Below, one piece after another: positions 1-7,467 of a stretch of DNA of 64,000 bases. Numbering within the stretch: position 1 is the stretch's first letter; the number at the start of each line of letters is the position of its first letter. The notes under the pieces are model-generated. The model was given only the letters and a program-made list of their open reading frames with translations, did no database searches and was not told the origin of the DNA. The position numbers and the translations under genes were made by a program. The DNA is from an uncultured Caproiciproducens sp. (GTDB taxonomy: Bacteria > Bacillota > Clostridia > Oscillospirales > Acutalibacteraceae). Location of the stretch: contig NZ_OY761810.1 in NCBI RefSeq assembly GCF_963664915.1, positions 882,661 through 946,660 of the forward strand, given 5' to 3'.

Positions 1-39
1 AATCGTCTTACGGCTGAACTAATGAAAATATTTATTTTC

Positions 40-501
40 TTATAAAATTTGAGCAAACAGCAAAATCGCAGCCAGTCCCGCATATCCAATTCCACAGGAA
101 AAACCGAGCCATTTCAGTGCTTGAGGCGCGGGATTTTTTTTATATGTTGCCAAAATGTTATAAGTGATGATCATCACCATAAAAGCGATAACCCATGTCT
201 GCCTTCCCATAAACCTTAGTATACAAACATAAATTGCCGCCAGAGCCACGCCAAAAATTGCCTGAACCACCGTGATCCTTTTCTGCATTTTAATCATTGT
301 TTCTTCGTCCACAAGTCGACCCTCTGTTTTTTTCGTGACCAGATAGCCGGTGAAGTCAACGAGGAAGCCAACAAATCCCACCATGACGGCTAACATTAAT
401 TTATGAGAAAAGAGATCCATCTGGTTTATTGATTGAACCACCAGAACAAGTAGGGTTGTAAGCAGAAAATTCAGGATGATTTTTACCATTGGCTTTTTCA
501 A
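40..501 (-). CDS. Hypothetical four-helix membrane protein
   Basis: A 153-residue protein of unknown function, almost entirely hydrophobic, with about four membrane segments (near residues 7-25, 35-52, 75-96 and 103-150 as two helices) and a short charged loop rich in K, E and D after helix 2. The start is taken as TTG at 501 because a GAGGTGGAG ribosome site lies just upstream. The gene starts 26 bases after the stop of the zinc-ribbon gene, so the two are probably co-transcribed. I do not recognise the family. The inner-membrane location is inferred from hydrophobicity only. Confidence 0.7.
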   Translation of the reverse strand: MKKPMVKIILNFLLTTLLVLVVQSINQMDLFSHKLMLAVMVGFVGFLVDFTGYLVTKKTEGRLVDEETMIKMQKRITVVQAIFGVALAAIYVCILRFMGRQTWVIAFMVMIITYNILATYKKNPAPQALKWLGFSCGIGYAGLAAILLFAQIL

Positions 502-527
502 TGTTACTCCACCTCAAAAAACTAATT

Positions 528-773
528 TTAAATGGTATGCCCGCAATAGGGGCATTTCGGATAATCCATATCATACTGTTTGCCGCAATGGGGACAGGTT
601 ATCTGCATAATTCCCTGTTCATTGCTCTGCGGATTCTTATCAATTTCCAGTTTCGCCTCAAGGATATCCACCCTGTCCATCAAATCCCCGATGGCGATCA
701 GCATTAACCCCAAAAGTCCCACTGTAAAAACACTAAGCAATACCCAAAAATCAGTGCCGGGCGACGCAAGCAC
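528..773 (-). CDS. Zinc-ribbon membrane protein, probable frameshifted N-terminus
   Basis: The readable part (81 residues from a GTG) has one strong membrane helix (about residues 10-30), an acidic linker, and a C-terminal zinc ribbon with CPHC and CPYC pairs. This is typical of small membrane-anchored zinc-ribbon proteins of unknown function. The GTG start has no good ribosome site. An ATG at 838 opens another frame (MGKFFKITGIVF...) that runs into a run of seven A at 801-807. Adding one base there joins it smoothly to a second hydrophobic helix and the downstream frame. The native gene is therefore probably 528-838 with two helices, and the present sequence carries a -1 shift or an assembly error. 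Confidence 0.6.
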   Translation of the reverse strand: MLASPGTDFWVLLSVFTVGLLGLMLIAIGDLMDRVDILEAKLEIDKNPQSNEQGIMQITCPHCGKQYDMDYPKCPYCGHTI

Positions 774-963
774 AGCAATGAAAAGGCCGACGCAGGCAGC
801 AAAAAAACAATTCCCGTAATTTTAAAAAATTTCCCCATTTCACAAACCCCCGGCTGATGTTATTATTTCTTGATAAGCATATCACAAATATTCCCATCGT
901 TCAAATATATTGTGATAATACAATCATAAAGGGAGGACAGGCTGTGCCTGTCCTCCCCCCTTA

Positions 964-1263
964 TCAATTCAGTCTTGAAAAAGAATATTCCATTACTTTA
1001 TGGAGCCTGGCACGCGCTTTTTTCAAGTGCTTTGACACAGTCGGCGCTGTGATTCCAATGACTTCGGCGACCTCACGCACACTTTTATCCTCAAAATACC
1101 GCAGCCGCACGCAATCGCGCTGGCGCTCGGTCAGTTCTCCCTCCATTACACGCCTCAGCACCCTAAGCATCTTTTCATGCTCGCCCCCGTCATCATCCGC
1201 GCCGCGGCTGATATTGAGCCGGTCCCCGAACAAATCAAGGCTCAAATTGCTTTTCCTTCTCAT
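964..1263 (-). CDS. Sigma-70 region 4-like HTH regulator
   Basis: A 99-residue DNA-binding protein whose C-terminal half is a sigma-70 region 4 type helix-turn-helix (LTERQRDCVRLRYFEDKS, then VREVAEVIGITAPTVSKHL). The N-terminal third is basic and polar and has no region 2, so it is unlikely to be a full sigma factor. Similar short proteins in Clostridia often sit in phage-like or accessory gene sets. The start at 1263 is chosen because its ATG overlaps the upstream stop as ATGA (1260-1263), which points to translational coupling. A start at 1308 is possible but has no advantage. Confidence 0.7.
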   Translation of the reverse strand: MRRKSNLSLDLFGDRLNISRGADDDGGEHEKMLRVLRRVMEGELTERQRDCVRLRYFEDKSVREVAEVIGITAPTVSKHLKKARARLHKVMEYSFSRLN

Positions 1264-1463
1264 CTCTTCGCCCCGCTTTGCACCAGATACCTTCCTGTAT
1301 GCAGACAATCAAGATACATGTCATTCAGCAGGGCAATTCTGCGGTATAGTTTTGAAGCCGCTTCATTGTTTGCCAGCCGTGCCTTCCTGCGCAAAACCGC
1401 CAGACGCTCCCAGAGTTTCTCCGCCTCACATAAATACTCCGTACCCCATTCGTTATAGTCCAT
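1260..1463 (-). CDS. Small helical protein paired with the HTH regulator
   Basis: A 67-residue charged, helical protein with many K, R and E residues, a heptad-like spacing of leucines and no membrane segment. It is preceded by AAGGAG seven bases from the ATG. Its stop overlaps the start of the region-4 HTH gene, so the two form one translational unit and may act together, for example as an anchor or partner of the DNA-binding subunit. That role is inference from coupling only. The family is not recognised. Confidence 0.6.
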   Translation of the reverse strand: MDYNEWGTEYLCEAEKLWERLAVLRRKARLANNEAASKLYRRIALLNDMYLDCLHTGRYLVQSGAKR

Positions 1464-1563
1464 ATTGCTCCTTTCAATCCCCCGAAACGGACCGCAAGTA
1501 TCCGGAATTCGGTGTTGTATAATTTAATACTATCGATAAAGGAACATCTTTTCAAGACGTTTT

Positions 1564-1577
1564 AGAACAAATGTTCT
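1564..1577. promoter_or_regulatory. Possible LexA (SOS) box
   Basis: AGAACAAATGTTCT is a palindrome that fits the Gram-positive LexA consensus CGAACRNRYGTTYC at 12 of 14 positions, including both GAAC and GTTC cores. It lies about 100 bases upstream of the minus-strand HTH gene pair and about 140 bases upstream of the plus-strand lipoprotein gene. Which promoter it serves is not clear. Confidence 0.35.
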
Positions 1578-1715
1578 GTAATCGCTTTTCGCAGGGACAA
1601 ACTTGGGACAGCGAAATTTAAATTTGACATTATTTACAATTAGCAAATTATCTTGTTTAAATTCAATATTAATGATAAAATTATCATAAAAAATAACACG
1701 GAAGGGGGGCTGCAG

Positions 1716-2048
1716 ATGAAGGCAAAATCATGGATGATGATTCTGTCCGCGGTTTTGCTGCTGGCTTTGGCAGGCTGTAAAACGGTTCCCGCCAATACGA
1801 ACAGTGACGGTATTGTCGGCACCTGGAAGGACGCCTACGGATTAACGGAGTATCAGTTTGAAACGGGCGGCACAATGAAAATAGAAGCGCTTGACCTTGG
1901 CTCGTTCAAGGGAACTTATCATATAGAAGACGGTAAAATTACGATTGAGTACAGCGTAGTTGTAAAAAAAGTCAAGGATACCTACACCCTCAAACTGGAC
2001 GGGAACAAAATGTATCTGAACGATCAGGAATTTACCCGGAAAAAGTAG
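1716..2048 (+). CDS. Small lipoprotein with lipocalin-like repeat pattern
   Basis: A 110-residue exported lipoprotein. The N-terminus has a basic start, a hydrophobic core and a lipobox (LALAGC) with the lipidated Cys near residue 18. The mature part reads GIVGTWKDAYGLTEYQFETG and then alternating beta strands. That pattern resembles small clostridial lipoproteins of the DUF5640-like type that report protein fold (GTW...F...G...Y.I.dgki.i). The start at 1716 follows a strong GAAGGGGGG site and gives a clean signal peptide. A -35-like TTGACA lies at 1624-1629. Function unknown. It is followed within ten bases by a small membrane-protein ORF. Confidence 0.75.
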   Translation: MKAKSWMMILSAVLLLALAGCKTVPANTNSDGIVGTWKDAYGLTEYQFETGGTMKIEALDLGSFKGTYHIEDGKITIEYSVVVKKVKDTYTLKLDGNKMYLNDQEFTRKK

Positions 2049-2057
2049 AAAGCAGGA

Positions 2058-2204
2058 ATGAAAATGGAAGGTTTTGGCTCCCTGTTTGTGATTGCGGGAT
2101 GTTATATTGTGGTGTATACGTTTGGTAAAATAAATAAGAGAAGATATAATACCGTAAATAGATTCAGAAGTGCAATCAAGTACAGGGACTGGCATAAAAA
2201 ATAG
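2058..2204 (+). CDS. 48-residue small membrane protein
   Basis: A short reading frame begins at an ATG ten bases after the lipoprotein stop and ends at TAG within the downstream terminator stem. The first half (GFGSLFVIAGCYIVVYTF) is one transmembrane helix. The second half is strongly basic (KINKRRYNTVNRFRS), as in positive-inside small membrane proteins. A weak AGCAGGA site precedes it. Its position between a gene and a terminator and its sharp two-part composition favour a real small gene co-transcribed with the lipoprotein. Function unknown. Confidence 0.5.
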   Translation: MKMEGFGSLFVIAGCYIVVYTFGKINKRRYNTVNRFRSAIKYRDWHKK

Positions 2205-2234
2205 GGGGAAGCATTCGCTTCCCCCTATTTTTTA
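2201..2234. terminator. Bidirectional terminator between 48-aa gene and tadA
   Basis: A perfect 12-bp inverted repeat (ATAGGGGGAAGC ... GCTTCCCCCTAT, 4-base loop) is followed by a T run on the plus strand. The tadA stop codon lies inside the right arm, so the hairpin separates two convergent transcripts. Confidence 0.85.
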
Positions 2235-2680
2235 TCTCTCAGCTTCTTAAAGAACTCCGTAAGCAGCAGCGCGCATTCGTCCGCGAGCACGTCGCCGACA
2301 AGTGCAGGGCTGTGGTTGTAAGGCAGCTCAAACAGATTGACTACGGAACCGCAGGAACCGGCTTTTGCGTCCCGCGCACCGTAAACAACCCTTGGAATCC
2401 GCGCGTTGATTATTGCACCCGCACACATTGGGCAGGGCTCCAGCGTAACAAACAGTTCGCACTGCCAGAGCCGCCATCCCCCCAGCAGCCGGCACGCCTG
2501 GTCAATTGCCTCCAGCTCCGCGTGGCACAATGCGTTTTTGCCGTTCTCCCGGCGATTGCGGCCCGCCGCAATGACGGCGTTGTCTTTCACAATCACGGCA
2601 CCGACCGGCACCTCGCCGTCCTGTGCCGCTTCCTGCGCGAGCATTAGCGCTTGGCGCATAAACAATTCATCCCTGTCCAT
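2225..2680 (-). CDS. tadA: tRNA-specific adenosine deaminase
   Basis: A zinc-dependent deaminase that converts the wobble adenosine-34 to inosine in tRNA-Arg(ACG). At 151 residues it is full length. It shows the CHAELEAI zinc and proton-shuttle motif (His and Glu near residues 53-55) and PCPMCAG (near residues 83-88), the second zinc site. The start ATG overlaps the stop of the upstream CPBP protease gene as TAATG (2678-2682), so translation is coupled. Nothing unusual is seen. Confidence in the family is high. The symbol rests on motif and length. Confidence 0.93.
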   Translation of the reverse strand: MDRDELFMRQALMLAQEAAQDGEVPVGAVIVKDNAVIAAGRNRRENGKNALCHAELEAIDQACRLLGGWRLWQCELFVTLEPCPMCAGAIINARIPRVVYGARDAKAGSCGSVVNLFELPYNHSPALVGDVLADECALLLTEFFKKLRDKK

Positions 2681-3702
2681 TAGTATTGCGTAAGAATCCA
2701 GACGGAAGTTGCGGCGGAAAAAATCAGCATTGCCACGCCGCCCGGATTGAAAAACAGGGCAGAGAATTTAGACGGCATCCGAAAAAGGGGATTAATCATG
2801 TCCCCTCGGAAAAACTTTCTGTCCTTCACCATCAGATAAATCAGGGAAGCAATCCCCAATAAAAGCACTACACTGACCACCGCGTTATTGACCACATTCG
2901 CCATTTGGTCGCCGCCGTAACGCTGCGTCATTTCTATTGCGACAGAGATCGTATTGTTGAATAAATGAATCAGAATAGATGTCCATAGTGAATTTGTACG
3001 CACAACAACCAGTGCCATCACAAGGCCTGCGATAAAGGCAAACACCATCTGAACAAAATTTCCGTGGTACAGTCCGAACAGAACTGCCGAGGCCACAATG
3101 GCGAAGCTGTCTCCATATTTTCTCAGACTGTGAAGAATCATGCCGCGAAAAATCAGTTCTTCCACAAGCGGCGGAATAATCGCGATGGTAATAAAGTACA
3201 GAACGAGTACCATAGGCTCATCCGTAAGGGGATAATTCGGCATTTTCCCTGTAAAACCAAATTTTTTTTCAACTTCGACTACCGCATTGGCCGGTATATT
3301 CGCCAGCATACAGACTGCAGATCCAAAGAAGACGCATGCGGCTGTTTTTAAAAATCCGGTTTTTTGAAAGGGAAGTGCGTTGCTCAAAGAAACATGCCTT
3401 GCGGCAAAAAACACCAAAACAGGGACAGCCAAACCGACAAGGTAGCCGGAGCCACTCGCAAGGTAATAAAGCACCGGCGTAAATCCGCCAAAGCCGCTGT
3501 GTGAATAGTCCTGTGTATAGCCTACGGCTTCCAGATATATGCGGAAGACAGACATAGATTCCGTCATGAGAAACATAGCGGCAAGCAGCGTCCAGCAAAG
3601 CGCATTTGAAATTTTCCTTAAATCCCGCTTTTCATTTTGAGCCAGTACATAAGGGGAAACATTGTAATAAGGGTTGTACCGGTAGTAAGGCGAATCATTC
3701 AT
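2680..3702 (-). CDS. CPBP-family intramembrane glutamic endopeptidase
   Basis: A 340-residue polytopic membrane protein of the CPBP (CAAX-like, Abi) protease family. The signature EELIFRGMIL lies near residues 180-190 and is followed by a second conserved block with LFGLYHGN and a third helix with an HLFNNT histidine. Together these make the Glu-Glu/His/His-type active site in the membrane. About eight helices can be counted. It starts at an ATG after AAGGAGATACC and is translationally coupled to tadA downstream. The substrates are unknown. In other Firmicutes such proteins serve in peptide processing or bacteriocin self-protection, but there is no bacteriocin gene here. Confidence 0.85.
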   Translation of the reverse strand: MNDSPYYRYNPYYNVSPYVLAQNEKRDLRKISNALCWTLLAAMFLMTESMSVFRIYLEAVGYTQDYSHSGFGGFTPVLYYLASGSGYLVGLAVPVLVFFAARHVSLSNALPFQKTGFLKTAACVFFGSAVCMLANIPANAVVEVEKKFGFTGKMPNYPLTDEPMVLVLYFITIAIIPPLVEELIFRGMILHSLRKYGDSFAIVASAVLFGLYHGNFVQMVFAFIAGLVMALVVVRTNSLWTSILIHLFNNTISVAIEMTQRYGGDQMANVVNNAVVSVVLLLGIASLIYLMVKDRKFFRGDMINPLFRMPSKFSALFFNPGGVAMLIFSAATSVWILTQY

Positions 3703-3760
3703 GTGGTATCTCCTTCATTAAGTTGTATGGTCAGTCAGTTTAAAACCAAGTCACATGTAA

Positions 3761-3795
3761 TAAAAGGCGCCCTCTCCCGCTAAAGGAAAGGGCGC
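3761..3795 (-). terminator. Terminator downstream of tRNA-Arg
   Basis: Read on the minus strand, GCGCCCT and TTCC pair with GGGA and AGGGCGC around a short loop, followed by CTTTTATTA. It lies 20 bases past the tRNA 3' end, as expected for an intrinsic terminator. Confidence 0.7.
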
Positions 3796-3817
3796 AGCAA
3801 AACGGGCTGTGCCCGCG

Positions 3818-3894
3818 TGGCGTCCCCGGCGCGATTCGAACGCGCGGCCTTTCGCTTAGGAGGCGAACGCTCTATCCGGCTGAGCTACGGAGAC
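3818..3894 (-). tRNA. tRNA-Arg (anticodon CCT)
   Basis: The minus strand folds into a standard cloverleaf. The acceptor is GTCTCCG with CGGGGAC (one G-T pair), the D arm GCTC...GAGC, the anticodon stem TTCGC/GCGAA with loop CTCCTAA (anticodon CCT, reading AGG), and the T arm contains GTTCGAATC. The discriminator is G and CCA is encoded. It reads a rare arginine codon. An intrinsic terminator follows. Confidence 0.95.
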
Positions 3895-3938
3895 ATGTGC
3901 ATATAACTGTTCTATTATAAATTATTACACTCTCTTTG

Positions 3939-4409
3939 TCAATTGCTCCTTTTTTCACTGTCCGCATCACCATCCGCGGGAGCTGCCATGAAGAAGCCCA
4001 AAATCAACAGAATCAGAGAAATGAGGGAAATAAAAATAATAATGTACGGCAGATAAGTCATGGTTGCGTAATCAACCATTTTTCTTTTCGCCGCGCTGTA
4101 AAAACAGGACGACGCCGTGGTATACAGTGCGCAAAGCACCACTGAAACACCAAAATTTTTTCTTTCCTTCAGAACAATGACAAAAAATATAATCAAGGTC
4201 GGAAAAGCACAGGCCATGATCATGTAAAACAGAGCATCGTCAGAAAACCCCATGCCCGCATAACGGTTGATCATTTGAAAAACGCTCAGTGAAGTATCGT
4301 GTGTGGAAGTATTCCCGATTATTGTACCTGCGGGTAAGAAAAGTGCGCCGATTAAAAACAACTGCAGCATGATGATCATTCTTTTGACTTGTTTTTTACT
4401 CAAACCCAT
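3939..4409 (-). CDS. Hypothetical four-helix membrane protein
   Basis: A 156-residue membrane protein with four predicted helices (around residues 10-30, 60-80, 88-108 and 115-140), a periplasmic loop rich in T, S and N after helix 1, and a short acidic, basic-ended C-terminal tail. The start at 4409 is preferred over the longer frame to 4472 because AAGGAGGCAG stands directly before it. No family is recognised. It is a single gene between tRNA-Arg and the ppdK terminator. Confidence 0.65.
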   Translation of the reverse strand: MGLSKKQVKRMIIMLQLFLIGALFLPAGTIIGNTSTHDTSLSVFQMINRYAGMGFSDDALFYMIMACAFPTLIIFFVIVLKERKNFGVSVVLCALYTTASSCFYSAAKRKMVDYATMTYLPYIIIFISLISLILLILGFFMAAPADGDADSEKRSN

Positions 4410-4471
4410 CTGCCTCCTTATGTTCCGCCGGTCTTCCGGTATCGATAAATCACGCAGGACCCGTCCGTCCA

Positions 4472-4509
4472 TTTAAAAAGATTCCCCATGCTCACAGAGC
4501 ATGGGGAAT
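4472..4509 (-). terminator. ppdK terminator
   Basis: A perfect 13-bp stem (ATTCCCCATGCTC/GAGCATGGGGAAT, loop ACA or TGT) is followed on the minus strand by TTTTTAAAT. It starts 27 bases beyond the ppdK stop. Confidence 0.9.
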
Positions 4510-4535
4510 TGTTATGTCTATCAAAATGCGGCAGC

Positions 4536-7172
4536 TTATTTGGCTCTCTTTTCTTTAACAGCAGCCTGTGCAGCGGCCAAACGTGCAATCGGCACGCGGA
4601 ACGGTGAGCAGGATACATAGTTGAGGCCAATCTTGTGGCAGAATTCGACGGAAGTCGGGTCGCCGCCGTGTTCGCCGCAGATGCCGAGGTGAATGTCAGG
4701 TCTGGTCTTGCGGCCAAGCTCAACAGACATCTTAACCAGCTTGCCAACGCCGTTCTGGTCAAGGTGAGCAAACGGGTCGGACTCGTAAATCTTATTCTCA
4801 TAGTAGTAGTTGAGGAACTTGCCGGCATCGTCGCGGCTGAAGCCAAAGGTCATTTGGGTCAGGTCGTTCGTGCCGAAGCTGAAGAACTCGGCTTCTTTGG
4901 CAATTTCATCCGCGGTTAAGGCTGCGCGTGGAATTTCGATCATGGTACCAACCTGATACTTCAGTGCAATTCCCGCATCCTTAATAATTTCATCCGCTGT
5001 TTCCGTAACAATATCCTTAACAAACTTGAGCTCTTTTACTTCGCCCACAAGAGGAATCATGATGCGGGGCTCCGTGTTGAACTCAGGATGCTTTTTATTG
5101 ACTGCAATTGCCGCGTTGATGACTGCTGTGGTCTGCATTCTTGCAATTTCCGGATAGGAAACGGCAAGACGGCAGCCGCGGTGACCCATCATAGGGTTGA
5201 ACTCGTGCAGGCTTGCAATTACATTTTTAAGGTCTTCAACGGTAATGCTCAGCTCACCGGCGATCTCCTTAATATCTTCTTCTTTCGTCGGCAGGAACTC
5301 ATGGAGGGGCGGGTCAAGGAAGCGGATGATGACCGGACGGCCTTCCATCACTTCATACAGGCCTTCAAAGTCGCCCTGCTGGAAAGGAATCAGTTTGGTA
5401 AGTGCTTTTTCGCGCTCTGCGGTTGTTTTTGCAACAATCATTTCACGCATTGCCTTAATGCGCTGGCCTTCAAAGAACATGTGCTCGGTACGGCAAAGGC
5501 CGATGCCCTGCGCGCCGAAATCTCTGCCCTGCTGAGCGTCCTTCGGTGTATCCGCATTGGTGTAAACTTCCAATGTGCGGAAATCGTCGGCCCACTTCAT
5601 GAAGCGGTTGAAATCGCCTGAAATGGTAGCCGCCGTGGTCGGGATTGCCTCCGCATAAATATTGCCGGTGGAACCGTCGATGGAAATATAGTCGCCCTCT
5701 TTAATGGTTTTGCCCGCAAGGGTGAATTTCTTTGCATCGTAGTTAACAACAATTTCGCCGCAACCGGATACACAGCAGGTGCCCATGCCGCGTGCAACAA
5801 CAGCCGCGTGGGAGGTCATGCCGCCGCGAACGGTGAGAATGCCCTGTGCAACTGCCATCCCTTCAATATCCTCGGGAGAGGTTTCCAACCGAACAAGAAC
5901 GATTTTCTCGCCCTTTTCGTGCCATTCTTTTGCATCTTCGGCGGAAAAGACCACTCTGCCGCATGCAGCACCCGGAGAAGCCGCGAGGCCCTTGCCGATT
6001 GCCTTGGCGTTTTTAATTGCGGTTGCGTCAAACTGAGGATGAAGCAGGGAATCAAGCTGCTTCGGCTCAACTCTTAAAACCGCTTCTTCTTCGGTGATCA
6101 TCTTTTCGTCAACAAGGTCAACAGCTACTTTCAATGCGGCGGCTGCGGTTCTCTTGCCGTTTCTGGTCTGCAGCATGTAGAGCTTGCCGTTTTCAATGGT
6201 GAACTCCATGTCCTGCATATCGGTAAAATGCTTTTCAAGCTTCGTTGCAATTTCTGCAAACTGATTGTATACTTCGGGCATGTCCTGCTGTAAGTGGCTG
6301 ATCGGAGAAGGCGTGCGGATACCCGCAACCACATCTTCGCCCTGTGCGTTGATGAGATATTCGCCGAACAGTGCCTTTTCGCCGGTTGCGGGGTTACGGG
6401 TAAACGCAACGCCTGTGCCGGAGTTATTGCCGGAGTTGCCGAATACCATCGACTGTACGCTGACGGCAGTGCCCCAGTTGTAAGGAATTTCATTCATGCG
6501 GCGGTATACATTCGCGCGGGGGTTGTCCCAGGAACGGAATACGGCTTTGACCGCTTCCATCAGCTGGATCTTCGGGTCGGTCGGGAAATCCTCACCCTTT
6601 TGCGCTTTATAGAAAGCCTTGAATTTTTTAACAAGATCCTTCAAATCGTCCGCGTCAAGTTCGGTATCCATCTTAACGCCTTTTTCCTGTTTCTTTGCTT
6701 CAATAATTTTCTCGAACTCTGTTTTGGAAAGCTCCATAACAACGTCGGAGAACATCTGCACAAAGCGGCGGTAAGAGTCATACGCGAAACGCGGACTGTT
6801 TGTCAGCTTTGCAAGTCCCTCGACAACCGTATCGTTAAGACCGAGGTTCAAAATTGTATCCATCATGCCGGGCATAGACGCGCGGGCGCCGGAACGCACG
6901 GAAACGAGGAGCGGATTTTCCGGATCAGCAAATTTTTTGCTGCAGATCTTTTCCATTTTCTCAAGATATGCATAAATTTCAGCCTGAATGTCAGCGTTAA
7001 TTTCGCGGCCATCCTCATAATATTGTGTACATGCCTCGGTCGAAATCGTAAAGCCCTGAGGAACAGGCATACCAAGAACAGTCATCTCGGCTAAATTGGC
7101 GCCTTTACCTCCGAGAAGCTCTCTCATTTTGCCATTGCCTTCAGAGAAAAGGTAAACGTACTTGTGGCTCAT
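4536..7172 (-). CDS. ppdK: Pyruvate, phosphate dikinase
   Basis: Interconverts pyruvate, ATP and phosphate with phosphoenolpyruvate, AMP and pyrophosphate. In anaerobic Clostridia it links glycolysis to PPi energetics or gluconeogenesis. At 878 residues it is full length (usual 870-890). The N-terminal ATP-grasp starts with LGGKGANLAEM. The central swivelling domain has the catalytic His in GGMTSHAAVVARGMG (near residue 455). The C-terminal PEP/pyruvate TIM barrel contains GLCRTEHMFF, the substrate-binding GTNDLTQ and a late Cys-containing GICGEHGG. It is monocistronic, with its own terminator and a divergent upstream region of 295 bases. Read together with the fbp gene at the right end, it supports active PEP and sugar-phosphate cycling. 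Confidence 0.97.
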   Translation of the reverse strand: MSHKYVYLFSEGNGKMRELLGGKGANLAEMTVLGMPVPQGFTISTEACTQYYEDGREINADIQAEIYAYLEKMEKICSKKFADPENPLLVSVRSGARASMPGMMDTILNLGLNDTVVEGLAKLTNSPRFAYDSYRRFVQMFSDVVMELSKTEFEKIIEAKKQEKGVKMDTELDADDLKDLVKKFKAFYKAQKGEDFPTDPKIQLMEAVKAVFRSWDNPRANVYRRMNEIPYNWGTAVSVQSMVFGNSGNNSGTGVAFTRNPATGEKALFGEYLINAQGEDVVAGIRTPSPISHLQQDMPEVYNQFAEIATKLEKHFTDMQDMEFTIENGKLYMLQTRNGKRTAAAALKVAVDLVDEKMITEEEAVLRVEPKQLDSLLHPQFDATAIKNAKAIGKGLAASPGAACGRVVFSAEDAKEWHEKGEKIVLVRLETSPEDIEGMAVAQGILTVRGGMTSHAAVVARGMGTCCVSGCGEIVVNYDAKKFTLAGKTIKEGDYISIDGSTGNIYAEAIPTTAATISGDFNRFMKWADDFRTLEVYTNADTPKDAQQGRDFGAQGIGLCRTEHMFFEGQRIKAMREMIVAKTTAEREKALTKLIPFQQGDFEGLYEVMEGRPVIIRFLDPPLHEFLPTKEEDIKEIAGELSITVEDLKNVIASLHEFNPMMGHRGCRLAVSYPEIARMQTTAVINAAIAVNKKHPEFNTEPRIMIPLVGEVKELKFVKDIVTETADEIIKDAGIALKYQVGTMIEIPRAALTADEIAKEAEFFSFGTNDLTQMTFGFSRDDAGKFLNYYYENKIYESDPFAHLDQNGVGKLVKMSVELGRKTRPDIHLGICGEHGGDPTSVEFCHKIGLNYVSCSPFRVPIARLAAAQAAVKEKRAK

Positions 7173-7379
7173 TAACAGTACCTCCTACATAAAATATTAA
7201 TTTGTTTTTCTACGAACTATCATAAATTGTTATTCTTTAAACAGTCGCTTATATTGTATTATAACAAAAACAACTGGAAATTACTATATATTTTTCTATA
7301 AAACCAACTGATATTTTAAATTAAATTTTGTGAAAACAGAGTATCTTTCACAAATCATCGGTAAATATTGAATTATGTC

Positions 7380-7407
7380 TTGAAAATTCTGATTCTTATG
7401 AGATAAT
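7380..7407 (+). promoter_or_regulatory. Probable sigma-A promoter for glmU-prs
   Basis: TTGAAA (7380-7385) and GATAAT (7402-7407) are separated by 16 bases and lie about 60 bases before the glmU start. The remainder of the 295-base gap between ppdK and glmU is AT-rich, and I see no gene in it. Confidence 0.5.
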
Positions 7408-7467
7408 AGAGATAACCTAAAATGCAGTTTTATGCTCTAATGTATAGATAGTCACGGAGGAAACAAC

